64,000 nucleotides of DNA, taken from Bostrychus sinensis. Taxonomy: Eukaryota > Chordata > Actinopteri > Gobiiformes > Eleotridae. Shown here piece by piece: positions 20,346 through 31,589 of the stretch. Every line of letters starts with the position of its first letter. Position 1 is the stretch's first letter. The DNA lies in NCBI GenBank assembly GCA_020698575.1, contig CM036243.1, positions 41,643,554 through 41,707,553 of the forward strand, written 5' to 3'. The translations under genes were made by a program, and so were the position numbers. The notes beneath the pieces were generated by a model. That model made no database searches. It was given only the letters and a program-made list of their open reading frames with translations, and was not told where the DNA came from.

Positions 20346-21002
20346 GACTTCAGTTCAGGGGAGAACAGAGGTGGGCTGTGGGTGAAGAGGAACTGATGAA
20401 GGCTGTTTACTGACGAGCAGCGCACCAACACTGAACTTGTTTTAGAGCTAGAGTTGCATAATATCAGACCTGGTAATTATTGACCTGATAATGGCAGTAA
20501 TGACGTACAGATCAGTCTGATAATAATGAGCCCAGACTGCTTTGCTTGTTTTTCCTGCTGACGGGCCTGACACTGTATGAAGTCTTACAGTTCTGGTTTG
20601 TCCACATTTTCCTTCCACCTGCCACAGTCAAACATTTAAACACTGGGCAGAGTTCAGAGCTGAGACTGTGGCAGCTCTGATGCATTTCCAGATAAAACAC
20701 AAATAAAGGTGAGCTGGAAAAGCTCTGGGGCATGTCACACCTGCGCAGGTAGGGCCCAGAGCAAACAGAGGCACTACTTCAGGCATTCAGACGACAGATA
20801 AGAAATAACTCCAACAAAGTCAAGTTAAAACTCTGGAGTCACTGAAACAAACAGAGATGATCCAAAGACGTGGTCTGGAGTCTCCCTCAGAGCCTGAGCC
20901 TAAAACATAAAGTCTGCGGACTGAGCTGTTTTTAAACTTGTTTAGACTGAAAATCTTCATAAAAATAATGATTATTTTTTTATTTTGTTTAAAACACGTG
21001 GG

Positions 21003-21320
21003 AATTACAGCGTCACCAAGTAATTAAAGTAACTAAATACTTTAAATTACTTTAGTACATGTTGTGACTAAATGTATAGAGTACACTTCCTAAAACAGTA
21101 TTTTTGGAGAAACAATACCCTCAGTTATTAAAATTTGTAAATGCGTAGTAGTATTTCTGAGCTCACACTCACCTTGAGCAGGTCATGAGTTCGATACAGA
21201 AAAGGGGTCAGTTGTAGTAAAGTAGATTAAAACGGTAATATAATGTAACCTATCAAAATACTTCGTACTTGAGTTACTTTATTACTTTTATTTAACAGTA
21301 ACTACTTTTACTTGAGTACA
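21003..21320. repeat. 'acttttacttgagta' family repeat
   Basis: Contains TACTTGAGTTACTTTATTAC and ACTACTTTTACTTGAGTA blocks and an inverted AGTAATTAAAGTAAC start. Same dispersed family as 1908-2372. Confidence 0.55.
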
Positions 21321-21639
21321 GAGTTAATACGGCAGTGCAGTATTAACCCAGGCGTGCAGAAAAACAAACATTTAACTCCTAAAATAACTGAGCATTAAAT
21401 TAACAGTGACTGAGCGCACATGAACGCGTTGGTTCTGAATCCTCGGCTCGCTGCGGGATCCTCGCCCTGTGCGCAGTGTTTACAGGAAATAAACTTTGAC
21501 AACTTCACTTCCGTGACGTTTCAGCTGTTAGCATGTTACTTTAGCAGTTAGCACAAAGTTAGCGGTTAAATTAACTACAAACGTGACACCTGGCGCAGGT
21601 AAAACCCCAGAAACAGGCGGTCCTGCGCATACGCGTGTT

Positions 21640-22200
21640 GTTTACGTGAGTTTATTACTTTAAGACGGACGGAAAACGCCGAAGGGCCGAGGCTTGTTGA
21701 TATGGAGCTAACTTGTTTTAGCTTAGCCATTAGCCTCAACCAAAACCTCACTTTAAGCGCAGACGAACTCATTTATGACGCGGATAATCGGCCGAACCTT
21801 CCCCTCCGTACGCTGTCGGCGCGAGCAAAGCGTCACCAGCGCGTGTTTTAGCGTAAATCCGCGTTAATGAAGCGGTATTCGTGTTGGACACCGAGCACGG
21901 CTAGGCTAACTACGCAGCTAACTTACGCCGACGTCAACAGCAGGGCTCGGTACGTGACGTCGGGTTAGCGGTTAGCAGTTAGCTTTAGCCGCGGCGCTGT
22001 CCGGTAAAAGGAGCCGCTCACCGGGAGCTGTCAGCCGCGGGGGTCCATCACAGCGGGGCGGGGGAGCGGCGCGGGGCCCGGGGACACGGAGGAGCCCGAA
22101 AACAGGTTAACGAAGCCGGCTACAGCTGCAGCTGCTCCTGCCGCTGCCTCACAGTCATCCAGCATGCACCGCGGCGCAGGTCAGGCAGGCCACGCCCACT
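21640..22200 (-). promoter_or_regulatory. aftph: aftph CpG promoter and non-coding first exon
   Basis: A CpG-dense block with GTGACGTC and ACGTCA (CRE-like) motifs. A donor CTCCCG|GTGAGC on the minus strand ends a probable 5' UTR exon at 22022, upstream of the acceptor at 19529. The transcription start is probably between 22100 and 22200. It is inferred from position and composition only. Confidence 0.65.
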
Positions 22201-22507
22201 GTACGTCAGAGTTTACGTCCTCCAGGAGCCACACAACAGTTGTCCCGAAGTTAAAGGTCCTGTAAGCAGCATGCACTCTACTGGTTTAACACGGTACTGC
22301 AGTCTAAATCAAAACATTGTTCTCTTTTCTGATTGGACGATCGGTGATGCAGTTTTAGAACCAAAACAAAAAATGTAAACAAAAACCACTTGTTCATTAT
22401 GTAAAATATATTTTTAATTGTTAATAACTCAGCTGTTCCATTGTTATCAGTAAAACTAATATTTTATTTAAACATGTTTACATCAGATCTGGGACACATG
22501 GGTAATT

Positions 22508-22845
22508 TTTTTATTCATTCATCTTTTTCTGCTTCTTCACGTTAGGGGTCCTGGGTGACAGGAACCTATCCCAGTAAATCTGGGCCTTAGGCAGGGTACA
22601 GCCTGGACAGGGGCCAGTTAGTCTCTCAGGGCTGATACAGAGACGAACACAGACAGACAACCATTCACTCTCACATTCATTCACTAGGGGCAGTTTAGAG
22701 TCACCAATTCCCCTAACACATGCATGTGTTTGGACGGTGGGAGGAAGCCACAGTAACACGGGGAGGAGCTGCAGAGTTCGCGTGTCAGCCGGCCGAGGAT
22801 CGAACCCATGGGAGACTAACCACTCTGCCACCATGCCGACCATCA
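22508..22845 (-). mobile_element. tRNA-derived SINE
   Basis: On the minus strand the head GGTCGGCATGGTGGCAGAG carries an A-box-like motif, followed by the B box GGTTCGATCC. The body runs through CCACCGTCCAAACACATG and the tail ends in GAAGAAGCAGAAAAAGATG. Confidence 0.75.
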
Positions 22846-22847
22846 CC

Positions 22848-22982
22848 AAACACAGTCATACAGGCAAGGTGTCTTGCCCAAGGGCACAATGACAGTATGC
22901 ATTGCTGGTTGCAGGGCATGAACTGCCGACCTTTGGGTTAGTGGCCAAGCGACTCTACCTACTGAGCTACTGCCGCCCGATA
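22848..22982 (-). mobile_element. Second tRNA-derived SINE, head only
   Basis: On the minus strand GGGCGGCAGTAGCTCAGTAG carries an A box and GGCAGTTCATGCCC a slightly decayed B box. It belongs to the family of 15843-16130 and is truncated at its 3' end against the neighbouring SINE. Confidence 0.75.
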
Positions 22983-23169
22983 TATACTGCTCACAGCACC
23001 TTTAAAAGGTCACAATGGAGTCTCTGAATATTATATTTGGATTGTTTTGTTTTTTGACACTGTAATCCTGTCTGGACTTTAGCTCTCATCCTGGGTTAGT
23101 TTTATGTAAACCATATTTTAGCTTTTATGTTTTTTATCTTTACTGTAACCTCTTCCTCTCAGCCGTGTG

Positions 23170-23305
23170 TGAGTTTCAGAGAAATGGTTCTGTTCCTGTA
23201 AAAGGGAGCGGCCTGAGTTATTCATTAGGAGTTCCCCGCGAAACAGAAAGTAAACAGAAAGAACAACAGAGGGAACGACGCTGAGGCTCGTCTGCCACAG
23301 TCCCA
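23170..23305 (+). other. Putative 5' UTR exon of the TRIM gene
   Basis: The segment ends at GTCCCA|GTGAGTAC (donor at 23306). It is the best upstream partner for the acceptor CTCCACAG at 28617, seven bases before the TRIM ATG. The link is inferred from signals and spacing only; the intron would be 5.3 kb. Confidence 0.45.
23240..23261 (+). promoter_or_regulatory. ISRE-like interferon-response element
   Basis: GAAACAGAAAG at 23240-23250 fits GAAANNGAAA, the IRF/ISRE consensus, and is followed directly by TAAACAGAAAG. It lies at the presumed promoter or first exon of the TRIM gene, in keeping with the interferon-inducible habit of that family. Confidence 0.55.
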
Positions 23306-23875
23306 GTGAGTACTGCTCTCTGATTATTATTTAATAAATACACAGAGTTTTACCTCAGAGTCATGACTGTGATTCTGACACAAACCAGTTTAAACTGGCT
23401 TTATATTTGTTGTACAGACTTTGTTTAAACTGGCCCTGTAGTTTTACTGTAATTTTTCTGACTTTTTCTGACTCTGTGACTCCAGGATGAGTCTGTCCTC
23501 ACACGTGTCTCAATAATGAGCATTAACCTGAATACAAATGAAGCTAAAAGACATTTTTACATCACAGTAAATTCTTCAGTGTCTCATTTTAAAGCAAAGT
23601 TGTTTTTATTGATTATTTTTATTCAGTTAAATAGTTGTGTTGTTGCTTGTGTCAGACATTTATGAAAATGCCATAAATCCTGTGACATCAGAGTAAACAG
23701 AGATACTCAGACTCTGCTGCATGAGTCCAGCTCTGAGTCAAGCACAGGTGACACAGGTTATTCTTTTATTCCAGCATCTGTTCTATCCCTCCACAAAATC
23801 ACACTCTTATGTAGTTTATCTCTGTCTTTGATATATTTTTATTAATGCTGATTCTAACGACTCTTTGAGCCCATG

Positions 23876-23948
23876 TTATGTGTGTTGTTGTGTGTATATT
23901 GTTGTGTGTTTTTGTGTGTGTTGTTGTGTATATGTTGTGTGTTGAAAG
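23876..23948. repeat. TG-rich microsatellite
   Basis: Imperfect (TGTGTTGT)n tract in the TRIM first intron. Confidence 0.7.
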
Positions 23949-24227
23949 TGTATACCTTACCTTACGCAGTAGTTGTCAGTATTTATTGTTATTGTTCATA
24001 TTTCCTGTGTCACAGCCAGGGTCAGGACAGTTTGTGAGAAAAAAATTAGGAACTAAGTTTGTTTCAGTTCTGACTAGAGTTGCAAAATTCTCAAAGTTGG
24101 AAATTTTCCATGGGAATAAATGAGAACCTATGAGAATAAATTGGGAACTTACACAATTCAAAGCTGTCCCATGACAGGGCAATATACTATAGCATAAAAA
24201 ACACAAATATCTGTGTTATTCCTCAGT

Positions 24228-27200
24228 CACATGTACATGTAGTACATGTAGTAACCTGCGGTACATGTAGTAACCTGTGGTACATGTAGTAACATGTGGT
24301 ACATATAGTAACCTGCGGTACATGTAGTAACATGTGGTACATGTAGTAACCTGCGGTACATGTAGTAACCTGCGGTACATGTAGTAACCTGCGGTACATG
24401 TAGTAACATGTGGTACATGTAGTAACCTGTGGTACATGTAGTAACATGTGGTACATGTAGTAACCTGTGGTACATGTAGTAACCTGCGGTACATGTAGTA
24501 ACATGTGGTACATGTAGTAACCTGTGGTACATGCAGTAACCTGTGGTACATGCAGTAACCTGTGGTACATGTAGTAACATGAGGTACATGTAGTAACATG
24601 AGGTACATGTAGTAACATGAGGTACATGTAGTAACATGTGGTACATGTAGTAACCTGTGGTACATGTAGTAACCTGTGGTACATGCAGTAACCTGTGGTA
24701 CATGCAGTAACCTGTGGTACATGTAGTAACATGTGGTACATGTAGTAACCTGTGGTACATGTAGTAACATGTGGTACATATAGTAACCTGCGGTACATGT
24801 AGTAACATGTGGTACATATAGTAACCTGCGGTACATGTAGTAACATGTGGTACATGTAGTAACCTGCGGTACATGTAGTAACATGTGGTACATATAGTAA
24901 CCTGCGGTACATGTAGTAACATGTGGTACATGTAGTAACATGTGGTACATGTAGTAACCTGTGGTACATGCAGTAACCTGTGGTACATGCAGTAACCTGT
25001 GGTACATGCAGTAACCTGTGGTACATGCAGTAACCTGTGGTACATGTAGTAACATGTGGTACATGTAGTAACCTGTGGTACATGCAGTAACCTGTGGTAC
25101 ATGTAGTAACCTGTGGTACATGCAGTAACCTGTGGTACATGTAGTAACATGTGGTACATGTAGTAACCTGTGGTACATGTAGTAACCTGTGGTACATGTA
25201 GTAACCTGCGGTACATGCAGTAACCTGTGGTACATGTAGTAACCTGTGGTACATGCAGTAACCTGTGGTACATGTAGTAACCCGCGGTACATGCAGTAAC
25301 CTGTGGTACATGTAGTAACATGTGGTACATGCAGTAACCTGTGGTACATGTAGTAACCTGTGGTACATGCAGTAACCTGTGGTACATGTAGTAACCTGTG
25401 GTACATGTAGTAACATGTGGTACATGTAGTAACCTGTGGTACATGCAGTAACCTGTGGTACATGTAGTAACCTGTGGTACATGCAGTAACCTGTGGTACA
25501 TGTAGTAACATGTGGTACATGTAGTAACCTGTGGTACATGTAGTAACCTGTGGTACATGTAGTAACCTGCGGTACATGTAGTAACCTGCGGTACATGTAG
25601 TAACCTGCGGTACATGCAGTAACCTGCGATACATGTAGTAACATGTGGTACATGCAGTAACCTGTGGTACATGTAGTAACCTGTGGTACATGCAGTAACC
25701 TGTGGTACATGTAGTAACCTGTGGTACATGCAGTAACCTGTGGTACATGTAGTAACATGTGGTACATGTAGTAACCTGTGGTACATGTAGTAACCTGCGG
25801 TACATGTAGTAACCTGTGGTACATGTAGTAACCTGTGGTACATGCAGTAACCTGTGGTACATGTAGTAACTTGTGGTACATGCAGTAACCTGTGGTACAT
25901 GTAGTAACATGTGGTACATGTAGTAACCTGTGGTACATGTAGTAACCTGCGGTACATGTAGTAACCTGTGGTACATGCAGTAACCTGTGGTACATGCAGT
26001 AACCTGTGGTACATGTAGTAACATGTGGTACATGCAGTAACCTGTGGTACATGCAGTAACCTGTGGTACATGTAGTAACCTGTGGTACATGCAGTAACCT
26101 GTGGTACATGTAGTAACATGTGGTACATGTAGTAACCTGTGGTACATGCAGTAACCTGTGGTACATGTAGTAACCTGTGGTACATGCAGTAACCTGTGGT
26201 ACATGTAGTAACATGTGGTACATGTAGTAACCTGTGGTACATGTAGTAACCTGCGGTACATGTAGTAACCTGTGGTACATGCAGTAACCTGTGGTACATG
26301 TAGTAACATGTGGTACATGTAGTAACCTGTGGTACATGTAGTAACCTGCGGTACATGTAGTAACCTGTGGTACATGCAGTAACCTGTGGTACATGCAGTA
26401 ACCTGTGGTACATGTAGTAACATGTGGTACATGCAGTAACCTGTGGTACATGCAGTAACCTGTGGTACATGTAGTAACCTGTGGTACATGCAGTAACCTG
26501 TGGTACATGTAGTAACATGTGGTACATGTAGTAACCTGTGGTACATGCAGTAACCTGTGGTACATGTAGTAACATGTGGTACATGCAGTAACCTGTGGTA
26601 CATGTAGTAACCTGTGGTACATGTAGTAACCTGTGGTACATGCAGTAACCTGTGGTACATGTAGTAACCTGTGGTACATGCAGTAACCTGTGGTACATGT
26701 AGTAACCTGTGGTACATGTAGTAACCTGTGGTACATGCAGTAACATGTGGTACATGCAGTAACATGTGGTACATGCAGTAACCTGTGGTACATGCAGTAA
26801 CCTGTGGTACATGCAGTAACCTGTGGTACATGCAGTAACCTGTGGTACATGTAGTAACCTGTGGTACATGCAGTAACATGTGGTACATGTAGTAACATGT
26901 GGTACATGCAGTAACCTGTGGTACATGTAGTAACCTGTGGTACATGCAGTAACCTGTGGTACATGTAGTAACCTGTGGTACATGTAGTAACATGTGGTAC
27001 ATGCAGTAACCTGTGGTACATGCAGTAACCTGTGGTACATGCAGTAACCTGTGGTACATGTAGTAACATGTGGTACATGTAGTAACCTGTGGTACATGTA
27101 GTAACCTGTGGTACATGCAGTAACCTGTGGTACATGTAGTAACCTGTGGTACATGTAGTAACCTGTGGTACATGCAGTAACCTGTGGTACATGTAGTAAC

Positions 27201-27372
27201 CTGCGGTACATGTAGTAACCTGCGGTACATGTAGTAACCTGCGGTACATGTAGTAACATGTGGTACATGTAGTAACCTGTGGTACATGCAGTAACATGTA
27301 GTACATGTAGTAACCTGTGGTACATGTAGTAACCTGTGGTACATGCAGTAACATGTGGTACATGTAGTAACC
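24228..27372. repeat. 19-bp minisatellite of about 3.1 kb, about 165 copies
   Basis: Tandem units of GTAGTAACCTGTGGTACAT with a few variant positions (ATGTAG/ATGCAG, CCTG/CATG, TGTGG/TGCGG). Nineteen is not divisible by three, yet all three minus-strand frames stay open for over 1,000 codons because 57 bp of the unit contain no stop on that strand. It lies in the first intron of the TRIM gene. Confidence 0.97.
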
Positions 27373-28250
27373 TGCCTCTGTCAGCGCATCAGCAGCAGCG
27401 TGTCCTGGGACTTTAAAGCTCTAACATGAACAGAGCAGGGTTTACATCAGGTGTGTTTTTGGTTTTTGTCCAATAAAATGACAGGACTAGCTCCAGACTG
27501 AGTGCGGAGGGACAGGACAGGACAGGACAGGACATTTACAGCAGACAGAAGTTTTCTCTTTACAGATCAGTGAGGAGCTGGAGACGACACACTGCTGTGG
27601 CTGAGAGCAGATCTGTCCCATAGCTCACCCCTCCCATCAGAGTTTGTCCTCTGTCCCACAGAGGAGAGGACGGCTCATATTTACTGGCTACATGTGTTTG
27701 AGGCGTGGTACAGAGCCCTTCAGTTTTAATGGCTGAAACTTCTCCTGCGTTAAACTAGACAGAGAATCTTCCCATGTGACGCTCTCAGCCAATCAGATCT
27801 GAGGATTTGGAAACAGAGCGGTGACTGTGAGTGAGACAGACAGTGCAGAAATGAGAGAGACAGATGTAGAAAGGAACAGAGGTCAGCTCTAAACCCGTGT
27901 GTCTGTGTGAACCTGTGTTCTGGGTGAGAGATCATTAATAAAGCATTTTTATTTTATAACTGTATTTATTTGATATAAGTAAAAAATATGTCTGCCCTTT
28001 TATTTTGTTATTTCATACCCCTAAGGTTAATGTTAGGAAAATGTTATTGCCATAATTCTGTATTTGCACTGTACACACAGATGTTGATGTAACTGCAATG
28101 TTTTTCAAGGCACAAAATAACATTGTGGTGTTCACAAATTGGACCTCAGTGAGTTTTAATTGATGACCCCTGCTCTAAAATCTCTAAAATATAGATTAAT
28201 ACAGAAAGAGATCCCCACAGAGAGAGATGCTGTTTCCTATGTTTCCTATA
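27373..28250. other. TRIM first intron, no supported gene
   Basis: Unique-looking sequence with a short (GGACA)n tract near 27520. No exon signals with coding support were found. Confidence 0.5.
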
Positions 28251-28257
28251 GACTGAG

Positions 28258-28318
28258 ATAACGTTAGCTCTGTGCTAACGTTAGCACAGAGCTAACATTA
28301 GCACAGAGCTAACGTTAT
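28258..28318. repeat. Near-perfect palindrome/direct repeat cluster
   Basis: TAACGTTAGCTCTGTGC, a TAACGTTA centre and its inverse GCACAGAGCTAACATTA, followed by a second copy of the inverse. It could form a cruciform or stem-loop. Confidence 0.85.
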
Positions 28319-28424
28319 ATTGGACCAGCTATGTCAGGTTACTAAACCTGTTTCTGAAACAGAGAACTCTGAGTTATACTTTAAACTCTGCTGCAGGGAA
28401 ACTGGGCCCTGCAGGTTCCACTGT

Positions 28425-28510
28425 AAGTCTGCAGTGACTCACATATGGATTTATTTTACACCAGATGCCCTTCCTGAACCAACCCTCTCCATTTATTTGG
28501 CCTTTTATAT
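28425..28510. mobile_element. SINE body fragment
   Basis: Contains the CCAGATGCCCTTCCTGAACC phrase common to a fish SINE body; no tRNA head remains. Confidence 0.4.
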
Positions 28511-28624
28511 GAAATATATATAAAAAAAAAACTTCTGTGGAACATTACAATTATAAAAGGGAGGTAGGGATAAAACTGTGTCCAGCAGCAGTGACCTGTT
28601 GATGTTTGTCTCCACAGGACAAAG

Positions 28625-30037
28625 ATGGCCGCCGCTCAGTGTCTGCTGAAGGAGGAGCAGTTCCTGTGCTCCATCTGTCTGGAGGTGTTCACTGAGCCAG
28701 TCTCCACTCCATGTGGACACAACTTCTGCAAATCCTGCATCACTCAGAACTGGAATTACAACTTGACCTGCGGCTGCCCAGTTTGTAAAAGAGCTTTTGT
28801 CAAAAGGCCGGACCTGAACGTGAACACCTTACTCTCAGAGATGGTTTCTCAGTTCAAACAAGAAGCAGACATTCAGTCACAGCAGGTGTCCAAACCTGGA
28901 GAAGTGTCCTGTGACGTCTGCAGTGTCCCCAAACTAAAGGCGGTGAAGTCCTGCCTGGTCTGTCTGTCCTCGTACTGTGAGACTCACCTCCAGCCTCATC
29001 TGACAGTGTCTGGGCTGAAAAGACACCAGCTGATGGAGCCTGTGGAGAACCTGGAAGACAGGATGTGTCCCGAGAGCGCGAGGCTGGTGGAGGAGCGGCA
29101 GGAGAAGATCCAGGAGATCCGCAGCACCTTGGAGCTGAGCAGAGACATGTCCCAGACGAGCCAGGTCAGCGCCGCGGACGTCCTCGCCGAACTCAGGGGA
29201 CACGCTCAGCAGAGTCTGGACGCGGTCGTCGAGAAGATCCGGGAAGCACAGAGACTCACGGAGAAACGAGCCGAAGACATGATCCAGGAGCTGCAGCGGG
29301 AGATCTGTGACCTGCAGGAGGCGTCGCCGCGGAGCCAGGACTCTCTCAGGAACTGGGCGGAGGTTTGGCTCGAGCTCCCCATTTTCGAGCAGATGCTGAC
29401 CTCCGCCGCCATCTCTCTCCAGAAGACGCTCGCTGAGAAGACGGCGCAGCTGTTCCGAGCCGAGCTGAGCGTGTCCCGGCAGTACGCGGTGGACGTCACC
29501 CTGGACCCGGACACCGCTCACCCCTTCCTGGTCCTGTCCGAGGATCTGAAGCAGGTCAGGTTCTCCAGCGTGCATCAGAACGTCCCGGACATCCCCCAGA
29601 GGTTCACTGTGAACCCCTGCGTGCTCGGACGGCAGGGCTTCTCCTCGGGCAGGTTCTACTTTGAGGTGGAGGTCCGGGGGAAGACGGACTGGGACCTGGG
29701 GGTCGCGAGGGAGTCCATTCTCCGGAAGCAGGACGTCCCGCTGAGCCCCGACGACGGCTACTGGTGCGTGTGGCTCCGGAACCGGCGGCAGCTCAGGGCC
29801 CTGGAGAACGAGAGCGTGCGCCTGTCTCCGAGGCGTCCTCCTCAGAAGGTGGGGGTGTTTGTGGACCACAGTGAGGGTCTGGTCTCCTTTTATGATGTAG
29901 ACTCTGCAGATCTCATCTACTCCTTCACTGGCTGCTGCTTCAGGGACAAACTCTTTCCATACTTTGGGCCGGGGCTGAACGACAGAGGGAAAAACTCCTC
30001 TCCTCTGATCATAACAGCTGCCACTCACACGGACTGA
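28625..30037 (+). CDS. TRIM E3 ubiquitin ligase, bloodthirsty/TRIM39-like, B-box 2 deleted
   Basis: 470 aa in one coding exon; the acceptor TCTCCACAG ends at 28617, just before the ATG. RING finger: C15, C18, C30, H32, C35, C38, C51, C54. A B-box-1-like zinc site follows with C96, C99, C110, C113, C118, H121, H125 and H134. B-box 2 is missing: after LEDRMCPES (to residue 151) the protein jumps to RLVEERQEKIQEIRS, the middle of the coiled coil. The coiled coil runs to about residue 240, and PRY-SPRY (VDVTLDPDTAHPFLVLSEDL onward) spans about 288-466 and looks intact. Family members are usually near 540-560 aa. Known role of the family: RING-dependent ubiquitin transfer with SPRY target binding, often in antiviral defence. 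Codons between about 29060 and 29860 are far richer in CpG than the rest of the exon. The frame is otherwise clean, so I take it as functional. Confidence 0.9.
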   Translation: MAAAQCLLKEEQFLCSICLEVFTEPVSTPCGHNFCKSCITQNWNYNLTCGCPVCKRAFVKRPDLNVNTLLSEMVSQFKQEADIQSQQVSKPGEVSCDVCSVPKLKAVKSCLVCLSSYCETHLQPHLTVSGLKRHQLMEPVENLEDRMCPESARLVEERQEKIQEIRSTLELSRDMSQTSQVSAADVLAELRGHAQQSLDAVVEKIREAQRLTEKRAEDMIQELQREICDLQEASPRSQDSLRNWAEVWLELPIFEQMLTSAAISLQKTLAEKTAQLFRAELSVSRQYAVDVTLDPDTAHPFLVLSEDLKQVRFSSVHQNVPDIPQRFTVNPCVLGRQGFSSGRFYFEVEVRGKTDWDLGVARESILRKQDVPLSPDDGYWCVWLRNRRQLRALENESVRLSPRRPPQKVGVFVDHSEGLVSFYDVDSADLIYSFTGCCFRDKLFPYFGPGLNDRGKNSSPLIITAATHTD

Positions 30038-30302
30038 CCCTCGCAGGGGCCGGGAGTTAGAGGTCGACCGATAAATCTGTCCAATTCTTGCACTTTAATA
30101 CCGATTTTTGGTCAGGACAACCGTGAGTCTGAAGGACCCCAACTTCCCCAACCATCTTGAGCCAGTCTTTTGCTCTTTGACATAAACAGATCCCAACAAT
30201 GCTGCTGTTAAAAAGCCATAAATCCCATCTTTAGTTTGGGCCCTTACTCAGCAGTTCACAGGAAACATCCAAAATCTCTTTATCTCAGCCTGAAAAGCTC
30301 AA

Positions 30303-30308
30303 AATAAA
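30303..30308 (+). other. Polyadenylation signal, TRIM gene
   Basis: AATAAA about 270 nt after the stop, the first canonical signal downstream. Confidence 0.5.
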
Positions 30309-30414
30309 AAAGATTGTTGTCGTTTCTCTGGAACAGAAGCTCGTAGAACAAATTCTCCCCAAGCTGTACCTGCACAGAGTCTGACTGAGATGGACTCAAC
30401 TCATCTTTAACTCC

Positions 30415-31032
30415 TGGTTTAGACCTGGTTTAGTCCTGGTTTAGTCCTGGTTTAGTCCTGGTTTAGTCCTGGTTTAGTCCTGGTTTAGACCTGGTTTAGT
30501 CCTGGTTTAGACTTGGTTTAGTCCTGGTTTAGTCCTGGTTTAGACCTGGTTTAGTCCTGGTTTAGTCCTGGTTTAGACCTGGTTTAGTCCTGGTTTAGTC
30601 CTGGTTTAGTCCTGGTTTAGACCTGGTTTAGTCCTGGTTTAGACCTGGTTTAGTCCTGGTTTAGTCCTGGTTTAGTCCTGGTTTAGACCTGGTTTAGTCC
30701 TGGTTTAGTCCTGGTTTAGTCCTGGTTTAGTCCTGGTTTAGACCTGGTTTAGTCCTGGTTTAGTCCTGGTTTAGACCTGGTTTAGTCCTGGTTTAGACCT
30801 GGTTTAGTCCTGGTTTAGTCCTGGTTTAGACCTGGTTTAGTCCTGGTTTAATCCTGGTTTAGACCTGGTTTAGTCCTGGTTTAGTCCTGGTTTAGACCTG
30901 GTTTAGACCTGGTTTAGTCCTGGTTTAGACCTGGTTTAATCTTGGTTTAGACCTGGTTTAGACCTGGTTTAGTCCTGGTTTAGACCTGGTTTAGACCTGG
31001 TTTAGTCCTGGTTTAGACCTGGTTTAGACCTG
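30415..31032. repeat. 11-bp minisatellite (TTTAGTCCTGG / TTTAGACCTGG), about 56 copies
   Basis: Tandem array of two alternating unit types. It is the reverse complement of the array that fills rab1a intron 3. Confidence 0.95.
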
Positions 31033-31589
31033 TTAGAGGTCGAAGTACTCAGGTAAAAGTATTGCTACTTCCAAATGAAACTACTGTGACAAGTACTACT
31101 ACTACTGTACGGTACCTCAGATTGTACACAAGACCTTCCTGGTTGTTTTACTGTTTTTTTTTAGTTATGTTTATTATTTTTGTGAAAATAGGGACTAAAC
31201 CATGAGAAAACCAGGTCTAAACCAGGTGTTGTTTATGTTATGTCACTTTAATGGTATTAGAAAGTTTTAAAAGCACTGTTCTTGGTTCTGTCCATGCCTT
31301 TGTGAAAACTGTACGTGCCATACTTTTCTCTCAGGATCACTGTCAAATCTGTTTTTAAATGTGATTTTGATATTTTTTGTTTCAGAGCATTTTTATATTT
31401 TATTACTGTTTATTGACCTGTTCAATCATGTCTCTCTTGGTTTTTGGTGGTTGTGTGGGTGTTCTCAGGTTTTTTTTAAAGAAATGTTGCCAAAATATAA
31501 ATTAAGCTTTGATTTTTTTTTTATTTTAGCCCTGACCCAGATTATTTTGTTGCTTACAGGATCTTTAAGTGGAAGTTTTAAGGTGATAC

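Noticed and set aside
24216..27363. Three overlapping frames of more than 1,000 codons on the minus strand
   Set aside because: They are products of a 19-bp tandem repeat without stop codons. The peptides repeat YHRLLHVPQVTTCT endlessly in all three frames, which a real gene would not do.
28934..30028. 364-codon minus-strand frame
   Set aside because: Shadow of the TRIM exon. The GC-rich core of the exon keeps the antisense frame free of stops.
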